64,000 nucleotides of DNA, taken from Desulfobulbus sp. (lineage in GTDB: Bacteria; Desulfobacterota; Desulfobulbia; Desulfobulbales; Desulfobulbaceae). The stretch spans positions 1 to 64,000 of the forward strand of contig JAITGO010000018.1 in the NCBI GenBank assembly GCA_031280615.1, read 5' to 3'. Below the pieces are notes generated by a model, which searched no databases, was not told the DNA's origin, and saw only the letters and a program-made list of their open reading frames with translations. The position numbers were made by a program, and so were the translations under genes. This document shows, piece by piece, positions 56,222-64,000 of the stretch (position 1 is its first letter; each line of letters begins with the position of its first letter).

Positions 56222-56716
56222 ATGATCCGCGCCGGCGTTCTTTCAGACACCCATCTCAGCCGGCCGGACAGCCTGTTCGTCCGGCAGGTTGCGGCCTGTT
56301 TTGCCGATTGCGATGTCATCATCCACGCCGGCGACCTAACCGCGCTTGCGGTCTTGGAGGCCTTTCGCGGCAAGACCGTCTATGCGGTCTGCGGCAACAT
56401 GTGCGACAGCGGGGTCAGCAGCTGCCTTCCGGAGCAGATGCAATTTTCCTTAGGCCCCTTCACCATCGGCCTGACCCATGGCGCCCGGCTGGGCGCGGAC
56501 CGCGAAAACGCGCTCTTGAACCTCTTCCCCGATGCCGACTGCATAATCTACGGCCACACGCACCGGCCTGTCTGCCAGCGCTGCGGACCGATTCTGTTCC
56601 TCAATCCGGGCAGTTTTTGTCCCACGGGACTCTATGGCGCCCCCGGGTCCTTTGCCCTCCTCGAAGCCGGCGAGGAACTTGCCGCCCGCATCGCTACCGT
56701 TCCGGCGATCCGATGA
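56222..56716 (+). CDS. YfcE/MJ0936-type metallophosphoesterase
   Basis: 164 residues. Metal ligands appear in VLSDTHL (~7), HAGDLTA (~40), GNMCD and YGHTHRPVC (~115-123). This small family hydrolyses phosphodiesters; natural substrates are mostly unknown. ATG at 56222 fits homologous N-termini; 23 more codons are open upstream. The stop overlaps the HIT gene (ATGA), beginning a chain of overlapping genes that ends with mutS. Confidence 0.9.
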   Translation: MIRAGVLSDTHLSRPDSLFVRQVAACFADCDVIIHAGDLTALAVLEAFRGKTVYAVCGNMCDSGVSSCLPEQMQFSLGPFTIGLTHGARLGADRENALLNLFPDADCIIYGHTHRPVCQRCGPILFLNPGSFCPTGLYGAPGSFALLEAGEELAARIATVPAIR

Positions 56717-57219
56717 AGGTGCTGTGGACCCCCTGGAGGATGGAGCACGTCCTTGGCACGGCTCCGAAAACGAGTGGCTGCCTGTTCGAACCGCCCGGGA
56801 CCGCGATCCAGGACAAATCGCACCTCTTGCTTTTCCGCGACGAGCTGACCGTTGTCCTCCTGAACCGTTTTCCCTATGCCAACGGCCATCTGCTCCTGGC
56901 ACCCCGACGGCACCTAGCCGACCTCACCGACCTTGCGCCGGAAGAGAATTGTCGGCTGATGGCCATGCTCACCGCCTGTTGCACCATTCTCAGGCACCAC
57001 CTGCACCCCGACGGCCTCAACGTCGGCCTCAATCTGGGCACCGTGGCCGGAGCCGGCATTGCCGACCATCTTCACTTCCATATCGTGCCTCGTTGGCGGG
57101 ACGATCACAATTTCATGACCGTTTGCGCCGAAGTCCGCACCATTCCCCAGCACATCGCGCGGACCTTTGACGCACTCGCGCCGGACTTTTTCGCCCTGTC
57201 GCCCTCTTTGTCTCCATGA
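56713..57219 (+). CDS. HIT-family nucleotide hydrolase/transferase
   Basis: 168 residues. It starts MKVLWTPWRMEHV, typical of the Ap4A-phosphorylase-like HIT subgroup. The Hx-H-x-H triad is HLHFHIVPRW (~117-126). A CLFEPPG segment stands where related proteins have a CxxC zinc motif, but the second Cys is missing here. Members split dinucleoside polyphosphates or nucleoside phosphoramidates. It overlaps both neighbours by four bases, so translation with mutS is probably coupled. Confidence 0.91.
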   Translation: MKVLWTPWRMEHVLGTAPKTSGCLFEPPGTAIQDKSHLLLFRDELTVVLLNRFPYANGHLLLAPRRHLADLTDLAPEENCRLMAMLTACCTILRHHLHPDGLNVGLNLGTVAGAGIADHLHFHIVPRWRDDHNFMTVCAEVRTIPQHIARTFDALAPDFFALSPSLSP

Positions 57220-59888
57220 ACAGCGCGCCACCCAAAATCACCCCCATGCTCCAGCAGTACCTGGAGATCAAGGAACAGTATCCCGATACCATCCTTTTTT
57301 ACCGCATGGGCGATTTTTACGAGATGTTCTTTGACGACGCCCTGACCTCAGCCAAGATTCTGGGTATTACCCTGACCTCGCGCAGCGCCAAGGACGAGGC
57401 CAACAAGATCCCGATGTGCGGCGTGCCCTTCCACGCAGTGACCGGTTATCTGGGGCGGATGATCAAGGCCGGCTACCGGGTCGCCCTGTGCGAGCAGGTC
57501 GAGGATCCCAAACAGGCCAAGGGCATTGTCCGCCGGGAGGTCGTTCGGGTGGTCAGTCCGGGCGTCACCACCGACGACCAATTGCTCGACGCCAAATCGG
57601 ACTGTTATGTCTGCGCTGCCTCGTTCTCCCGCAAGTCGGCCAAGGAGATGCTGGCCGGCCTGGCGGTGGTCGATGTCTCGACCGGGCGTTTCCAGATCAG
57701 CGAGGTCACCTTCGCCCCAAGCGATCCCGCCCCTTTGATCGACGAATTTACTCGCCTGCGGCCCGCTGAGCTGATTTTGCCGCAGTCCGAACTCGACGAA
57801 TGGGCCGGGCTCACCGACGTGCTCACCGCCCACTTAGGGCAGCTCTGCCTGACCGGCCGGCCGGATATGCACTTCGATCCCCGCGCCGCGTTTTCGGCCC
57901 TCACCGAACATTTCCGTACCACCAGCCTGGCCGGCTTCGGTTGCGCCGCCTACACCGCCGCCGTCAATGCGGCCGGCGCCTTGCTGCTGTACCTCAAGGA
58001 AACGCAAAAATCCGAGCTTTCCCATATCAAGCAACTCAGCCCTCTCAACCGGGGCGGCTACCTGATCATCGACGATGCCTCCCGCCGCAATCTCGAATTG
58101 ACCGAAACCCTGGTCGGCGGCCAACGGGAAGGTTCGCTGCTGTTTGCGCTCGACCGGACCGCCACCCCCATGGGAGCGCGTCTGTTACGGCGCTGGCTGC
58201 TGTTTCCATTGCAAGAACATGAACAGATCGAGGCACGGCTGGCCAGCGTCCAGGAGTTGCGCCAACGCCCGGATACCAGGGCCGCCGTCCGCGATCTGCT
58301 CGATTCGATTTACGACCTCGAGCGATTGTGCAGCCGCCTGGTGCTCGGCCATGGCAACGCCCGCGACATGGGCGCCATCAAGACCTCTCTGGCGCAGCTG
58401 CCCGGCCTCCATACCCTGCTGACCGACTGTACCTCCCCTCTGCTGCAGGCCATGGCCGCCGAATTCGACCCTCTGGCCGATTTGCACCAGCTCATCGACG
58501 ACGCCATCCGCGACGACGCCCCGGTCAGCCTGCGAGAAGGACTTTTGATCAAGGAAGGATACAACGGCGAACTCGACCGGCTCCTCGTGCTGCTCCGCGA
58601 TGGCAAACAACTGATTCTCGCCTTGGAAACCAGCGAACGGGAACGTTCCGGCCTGGCCAAGCTGAAGGTCGGCTACAACAAGGTCTTCGGCTATTATTTC
58701 GAGGTGAGCCGCAGCCAGGCCGAGGCGCTTCCCGATTATTTCATCCGCAAGCAGACCCTGGTTAATGCCGAGCGCTTCATCACCCCTGAGCTGAAGGAAT
58801 TGGAAGACTCCATCGCCACCGCCCAGGAACGCAGGCTGGAACTCGAATACGAGCTTTTCCTGCAGGTACGCGGCCAACTCGTCGAACACAACCAGCGTTT
58901 GCTGGCCGTCGCCGACCTCCTGGCCCGAATCGATGTCCTGGCCTGCTTCGCCGAACTGGCACATCGGCACCGGTACTGCCGGCCGGCGATCAACGGCAAG
59001 CGCTCTCTCACCATCGCCGAGGGGCGCCATCCGGTGATCGAGCGCTCTCTGGAACCCGGCCGCTTTGTTCCCAATGACGTGCATCTCGATCAGGAACGCG
59101 ATGAAATTTTGATCATCACCGGGCCCAACATGGCCGGAAAATCGACCGTTTTGCGCCAGACCGCCCTGATCGTCCTCATGGCCCACCTCGGCAGCTTCGT
59201 CCCGGCGGAAACGGCGGATATCTGCCTGGTCGACCGTATTTTCACCCGGGTCGGCGCCATGGACGATCTGCGGCGCGGCCAGTCGACCTTCATGGTCGAA
59301 ATGAATGAGACCGCCAATATTTTAAACAACGCGACCGAGAACAGCCTGGTTATCCTGGATGAAATCGGCCGAGGTACCTCGACCTACGACGGGCTGGCCA
59401 TTGCCTGGGCCGTGGTGGAGGAACTGGCCCAAAAAGACGGCATCGGCATCAAAACCCTTTTCGCCACCCATTACCACGAGTTGACCGACCTAGCGGCGAC
59501 AAACACCAGGGTCCAGAACTATTCGATCGCCGTTAAGGAATGGAACAACACCATCATCTTCCTCCACAAGCTGGTCAAGGGTGCCACCAACCGCAGCTAC
59601 GGTATCCAGGTGGCCTCCCTGGCCGGGGTGCCCGAGCACGTCATCACCCGCGCCTACGAGATTTTAAGGAATATCGAGATGGGCGAGTTCAACCTTCAAG
59701 GCCAGCCGGCCATTGCCGTTGGCAAGAAAAGTAAAAAAAATGCCCCCCGTCAGCTGTCGCTGTTCACCCCTCCCACGCACCCGGCGCTTGCCCTGCTGGC
59801 CGCCATCAGCCCCGACGAGTTGAGCCCCAAGCAGGCACTTGACCTCATTTATCAAGTACTTGCCTGCCTTAAAGCCTCTGACCTTTAA
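57216..59888 (+). CDS. mutS: DNA mismatch repair protein MutS
   Basis: 890 residues. The mismatch-reading Phe-x-Glu is in FYRMGDFYEMFFDD (~29-42). Connector, core and clamp domains follow. The ATPase (~620-800) has GPNMAGKSTVLRQTAL, DDLRRGQSTFMVEMNE and DEIGRGTSTYDGLAIAWAV; the C-terminal dimerisation part ends the protein. MutS finds mismatches and recruits MutL, which is not in this window. It overlaps the HIT gene by four bases. Confidence 0.97.
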   Translation: MNSAPPKITPMLQQYLEIKEQYPDTILFYRMGDFYEMFFDDALTSAKILGITLTSRSAKDEANKIPMCGVPFHAVTGYLGRMIKAGYRVALCEQVEDPKQAKGIVRREVVRVVSPGVTTDDQLLDAKSDCYVCAASFSRKSAKEMLAGLAVVDVSTGRFQISEVTFAPSDPAPLIDEFTRLRPAELILPQSELDEWAGLTDVLTAHLGQLCLTGRPDMHFDPRAAFSALTEHFRTTSLAGFGCAAYTAAVNAAGALLLYLKETQKSELSHIKQLSPLNRGGYLIIDDASRRNLELTETLVGGQREGSLLFALDRTATPMGARLLRRWLLFPLQEHEQIEARLASVQELRQRPDTRAAVRDLLDSIYDLERLCSRLVLGHGNARDMGAIKTSLAQLPGLHTLLTDCTSPLLQAMAAEFDPLADLHQLIDDAIRDDAPVSLREGLLIKEGYNGELDRLLVLLRDGKQLILALETSERERSGLAKLKVGYNKVFGYYFEVSRSQAEALPDYFIRKQTLVNAERFITPELKELEDSIATAQERRLELEYELFLQVRGQLVEHNQRLLAVADLLARIDVLACFAELAHRHRYCRPAINGKRSLTIAEGRHPVIERSLEPGRFVPNDVHLDQERDEILIITGPNMAGKSTVLRQTALIVLMAHLGSFVPAETADICLVDRIFTRVGAMDDLRRGQSTFMVEMNETANILNNATENSLVILDEIGRGTSTYDGLAIAWAVVEELAQKDGIGIKTLFATHYHELTDLAATNTRVQNYSIAVKEWNNTIIFLHKLVKGATNRSYGIQVASLAGVPEHVITRAYEILRNIEMGEFNLQGQPAIAVGKKSKKNAPRQLSLFTPPTHPALALLAAISPDELSPKQALDLIYQVLACLKASDL

Positions 59889-59927
59889 ACCAGCAACGCC
59901 TCTGTTTAAATTTTTTAAACTTTAAAC
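59884..59927. repeat. Four copies of the heptamer TTTAAAC/GTTTAAA
   Basis: TTTAAAC occurs at 59884-59890 (overlapping the mutS stop), 59914-59920 and 59921-59927, and its complement GTTTAAA at 59904-59910. The middle two make a 17-base palindrome. Four copies of an AT-only-core heptamer in 44 bases of a GC-rich genome, ending 19 bases before the -35 of the next gene, suggest an operator. A weak terminator for mutS is the alternative. Confidence 0.6.
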
Positions 59928-59946
59928 ACCACAAAGTACAATTTCT

Positions 59947-59975
59947 TTTACCTTCAAGTGTAAATACGGTATAGT
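59947..59975 (+). promoter_or_regulatory. Sigma70-type promoter of the amidase gene
   Basis: TTTACC (59947-59952), exactly 17 bases, and TATAGT (59970-59975, five of six matches). It is about 95 bases before the amidase start and directly downstream of the TTTAAAC cluster. Confidence 0.7.
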
Positions 59976-60070
59976 GCGTCAAATTTGAACGCTTGTTGGC
60001 TCCCTGAGCCGACTACGACTTAATCAATATCTGTCATTTCAGCAGGTTACACACACAGCCCTTACAAGCC

Positions 60071-61975
60071 ATGTCCTTGACGCTATTTGCCTTATTATCC
60101 TTTGCCCGTTTGAAAGGGGTCGAGCGTCTGCTTGCCGTCGCGTTCCTGATGCTCGTTGTTGCGACGGCACCGGCGGTTGCGGCCCCCAAAACCGCTGGCA
60201 AAGCCATGAGTAAGGCAGGCATCAAAGTCGAAGCCACCGAAAAATTGACTGCCGAGCAGCAATACAAGGCGGCCAAGGATTTTGCCGAACGGCTGGAACA
60301 TGACAAAACCCTGGGCAAGTCGCACAGCAACTGGCTCAACTGCGCCCAAGCGTTTCGCAAGATTTACGTCTCCGAGCGCAAGGGCGACTTGGGCCCGAAC
60401 AGCCTGTTCATGGCCGGCAAGACATATCGGCGTGCTTATGATCTTTTCAAGATATCTCAAGATCTCGATAACGCGCTGAAAAGCTTCCTTGAACTGGCAG
60501 ATGTATACCCCGGCCATGCTCTTGCCGACGACGCTTTGAACGAGGCTGCGGAGTGTGCTCGCATGACCCCGGGCAACGAAGGGACTGCCAACGATTTATA
60601 TCGGAAAATCGCTGCTCTTTACCCACAAGGGGACCAGATCGAGAAGATCAAGGGCAAGGAGCGGCCGCAAAAATCCAGAGCCACTTCCAAGCAGTCGGCA
60701 CAAGTGAGCGCGCCCCCCAGCCAACCGCGCCTGGCCACGCTTTCCCCTGTCAAATACTGGTCTTCAGACGATTATTGCCGGATCGTCCTTGAGTCCGATG
60801 CACCGGTACCCTTTTCCGCCAAAGTGTTGCCGAAAGGCGATGGTCAAGATCAGCGACTTGCCATTGAGCTCGGGCAAAGCTTTATCGACCAGAAAAACCG
60901 ACAGCCAGTGCAGGTCAGGACCGGTCTCCTGAAGGGCATCCGCCCGGACCTGTTGAGCGGAGATACGACCCGTGTTGTCTTGGACCTCTCCTCTTTTTCC
61001 GGATACAAAATTTTCAGTCTGCCGGACCCGTTCCGGGTCATTGTCGATATTCGCGGTGGGAATACTCGAGCCGCCGGACCTGCCACTCCTCCGACCGCTA
61101 TCCCGCAAATCGCCCAACCACCAGGTGATGCGGCAACGGCCAGAAACAGCGCAAGTGATTCGGTGCGGCCCATTATCAGCCTGAAAGAACAAAAAAAACA
61201 CAGCCCGCAGTCGGTTGTCATGCCTCCAGTATCAAGTCCCAGCAAGGGAAAATCGCGGGAAAAACTTTCGCTGGCACAGCAACTGGGGCTTGGTATCCGT
61301 AAAATTGTGATCGATCCCGGCCATGGCGGCAAAGATCCGGGTGCAATGGCCTTTGGCCTTAAGGAAAAAGATATCGTCCTTACCGTTTCAAAGAAGGTCG
61401 CAAAAGTTCTTAATGAAACATATCGCTACGAAGTGGTGCTGACTCGAACCAAAGATGTCTTCATTCCCTTAGAAGAGCGGACAGCCATCGCCAATACTCA
61501 AAAAAGCGATCTGTTCATTTCAATTCACACCAACGCGCATTCGGACCGGGGCAAAAGTGGCATTGAGACCTACTTCCTCAACCTGGCCACCGACGCCAAT
61601 GCCATGCGGGTCGCAGCACTGGAAAATGCCACTTCGACCCACAGCATCAGCGAGATGCAGGATATCCTCTCGACCATGATGAAAAATTCCAAGCTCGACG
61701 AATCAACCCGTTTGGCGCAGTTCGTGCAATCCAATTTGATTTCCGGCCTGGGCCGCAGCTATAAACTCCGCAATCTTGGGGTCAAGCAGGCTCCTTTTTA
61801 CGTCTTGATCGGGGCGGAAATGCCGGCAATCCTGACCGAAATCTCCTTCATCACCAATCCTGATGAAGCCAAGCTGCTGCAAAACGATCAGTATCTCGAT
61901 CAAATTGCCGCCCATATCGCCGCCGGTATTGCCGCCTACGTTGACCATCACCACACTGCTGCCGTTACGCTTTGA
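60071..61975 (+). CDS. N-acetylmuramoyl-L-alanine amidase (AmiC-type)
   Basis: 634 residues. The signal peptide (to ~VAA at 38) precedes a helical repeat region (~60-195, TPR-like). A Lys/Ser/Pro linker, an AMIN domain for septal or envelope targeting (~222-330, VKYWSSDDYCRIVLES ... PFRVIVDI), a second linker (~335-405) and the zinc amidase_3 domain (~412-625) follow. Zinc ligands are in IDPGHGGKDPGA and SIHTNA; the catalytic Glu is in LTEISFITNPDEA. It cleaves the peptide from MurNAc in daughter-cell separation. It is longer than Escherichia coli AmiC (417) because of the extra N-terminal region. Confidence 0.94.
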   Translation: MSLTLFALLSFARLKGVERLLAVAFLMLVVATAPAVAAPKTAGKAMSKAGIKVEATEKLTAEQQYKAAKDFAERLEHDKTLGKSHSNWLNCAQAFRKIYVSERKGDLGPNSLFMAGKTYRRAYDLFKISQDLDNALKSFLELADVYPGHALADDALNEAAECARMTPGNEGTANDLYRKIAALYPQGDQIEKIKGKERPQKSRATSKQSAQVSAPPSQPRLATLSPVKYWSSDDYCRIVLESDAPVPFSAKVLPKGDGQDQRLAIELGQSFIDQKNRQPVQVRTGLLKGIRPDLLSGDTTRVVLDLSSFSGYKIFSLPDPFRVIVDIRGGNTRAAGPATPPTAIPQIAQPPGDAATARNSASDSVRPIISLKEQKKHSPQSVVMPPVSSPSKGKSREKLSLAQQLGLGIRKIVIDPGHGGKDPGAMAFGLKEKDIVLTVSKKVAKVLNETYRYEVVLTRTKDVFIPLEERTAIANTQKSDLFISIHTNAHSDRGKSGIETYFLNLATDANAMRVAALENATSTHSISEMQDILSTMMKNSKLDESTRLAQFVQSNLISGLGRSYKLRNLGVKQAPFYVLIGAEMPAILTEISFITNPDEAKLLQNDQYLDQIAAHIAAGIAAYVDHHHTAAVTL

Positions 61976-62333
61976 CAGCACGTAAACGATAAACGATCAG
62001 TTTTCTTACGCGCGCATTTCCTCTTACAGAATAGAACACGTTGCAAAATCGATTACGCTCATGCACTGGTGCAGTGGGCTCTTTCTTGTAACCTGTGACA
62101 ACGGCTCATCATGAGCCGCGAGCACATTCCAAGTTCTGCTCTTTTTTCTTGTCGTGTCCTTGCCGGACGCATGATCCACCCGATGAAATTGCTCATCAGG
62201 CGCTCGTCGAAATAACCGGACGAAAGAGTGCGTTTTGAAGTACAGAGGGAATAACGTTTCTTTGGAAATGGTCGTTGATAACAAAAAAAAAGCCGCCCCA
62301 AAGGGCGGCTTTTGTAAAGCTTGTATGCGTAAA
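61976..62333. other. Intergenic stretch between amidase and ATP synthase operon end
   Basis: About 360 bases lie between convergent genes. They hold the atp terminator at the right end and a perfect palindrome CGGCTCAT-C-ATGAGCCG at 62102-62118. Short open frames on the reverse strand have no ribosome site or resemblance and are not called. Confidence 0.5.
62283..62310 (-). terminator. Intrinsic terminator of the ATP synthase operon
   Basis: The stem AGCCGCCC/GGGCGGCT (62291-62298 with 62303-62310) has a short loop. Read leftwards it is followed by eight U (A run 62283-62290). It lies 24 bases after the atpC stop. Confidence 0.95.
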
Positions 62334-62750
62334 TCAGTGCCGTGCCATTTCCGCAGTATGAATGCGGGCCAAGGCCCGTTGTAACGCGGCATCCGCACGA
62401 ACGCGGTTAATTTTTTCGGCAGCCTGCTGAGCCTGGACAAGGCGCTTTTCAGCACGTTCCTTGGCCCGCAGAGCCCGCTCCACATCGATATCCTGTCCAT
62501 ATTCAGCACTTTCCACCAGAAAAGTAACCTTGTTGTTGGACACCTCGGTAAAGCCGCCGGTCACCATCAAAAACTTCGAAATCCGGTCTTTCTTGAAACT
62601 CAATGTGCCTGTCTTGATGGTACTCAAGAAAGGGGCATGGTTGGCCAGCACACCGAATTCACCACCCACACCGGGCGCGGTGACGATATCAACATCCTCG
62701 CTGACCACGGCACCACTAGGGGTGACAACTTCCAGATGAATTTGCGCCAT
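62334..62750 (-). CDS. atpC: ATP synthase epsilon subunit
   Basis: 138 residues. The N-terminal beta-sandwich ([40 protein letters not shown]) and the C-terminal two-helix part ([20 protein letters not shown]) are both present. It is the rotor stalk subunit that couples and inhibits F1. It is last gene of the atp operon, 29 bases after atpD. Confidence 0.97.
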   Translation of the reverse strand: MAQIHLEVVTPSGAVVSEDVDIVTAPGVGGEFGVLANHAPFLSTIKTGTLSFKKDRISKFLMVTGGFTEVSNNKVTFLVESAEYGQDIDVERALRAKERAEKRLVQAQQAAEKINRVRADAALQRALARIHTAEMARH

Positions 62751-62779
62751 GAACGTTACCTCGCTTCAGCCTAGATGCA

Positions 62780-64000
<1,221 letters not shown>

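Overview
The window reads as a GC-rich, gene-dense bacterial chromosome from an anaerobic sulfate- or sulfur-metabolising deltaproteobacterium, probably Desulfobulbus-like (Desulfobacterota). This is an inference from a bona fide DsrC with both C-terminal cysteines, a rubredoxin, a siroheme/tetrapyrrole operon and Gram-negative envelope genes. No alignment could be run. I saw no insertion sequence, prophage, CRISPR array or tRNA gene.

Layout. 1-6125: the 3' end of a 5S rRNA gene with its terminator, an intergenic stretch with a Fur-like palindrome, a very large autotransporter, and a small rubredoxin gene. 6194-9564: methionine synthase split into two overlapping genes. 9854-12212: a GlmU-like nucleotidyltransferase lacking the acetyltransferase half, and an AICAR transformylase lacking the IMP cyclohydrolase half. 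12276-16635: a reverse-strand operon for precorrin-2 dehydrogenase, a CcsA-type cytochrome c assembly protein, HemA, an unknown protein and a Gfo/Idh/MocA oxidoreductase. 16712-21458: a methyltransferase, two small secreted proteins, a SurA-type chaperone, RodZ and RecO. 21683-28498: a GH17-GT2 fusion for beta-glucan synthesis and a 1399-residue SNF2 helicase, convergent with no gap. 28661-31112: PpiD and DsrC. 31238-34061: a reverse-strand set with a zinc-ribbon protein, acylphosphatase, LigA and a tautomerase. 34284-37696: GalE, CmoA, CmoB and an unknown protein.

37791-42657 holds the classic mnmE-khpB-yidC-yidD-rnpA-rpmH block, read leftwards from a promoter near 42840. A methyltransferase, MnmG and Lgt diverge from it to 46595. 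46630-49239 holds HU, an orphan NarL-type regulator and a single-chain fusion of endonuclease III with exonuclease III. Then come carbonic anhydrase (49499-50092), a tyrosine autokinase/AAA ATPase/Wzz trio for polysaccharide export (50273-53774), a PPP-type phosphatase, EpmA with EF-P, an overlapping phosphodiesterase-HIT-MutS operon, an AmiC-type amidase, and the end of the ATP synthase operon (atpC and partial atpD).

Most genes are core housekeeping genes packed in operons with 1-23 base overlaps. The unusual content is in gene architecture: proteins that are usually single are split (MetH) or reduced to one domain (GlmU, PurH), and proteins that are usually separate are fused (Nth-XthA, GH17-GT2). 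Regulatory signals that stand out are the Fur-like site before the autotransporter, four copies of a TTTAAAC heptamer before amiC, and nested hairpins before the GH17-GT2 gene.
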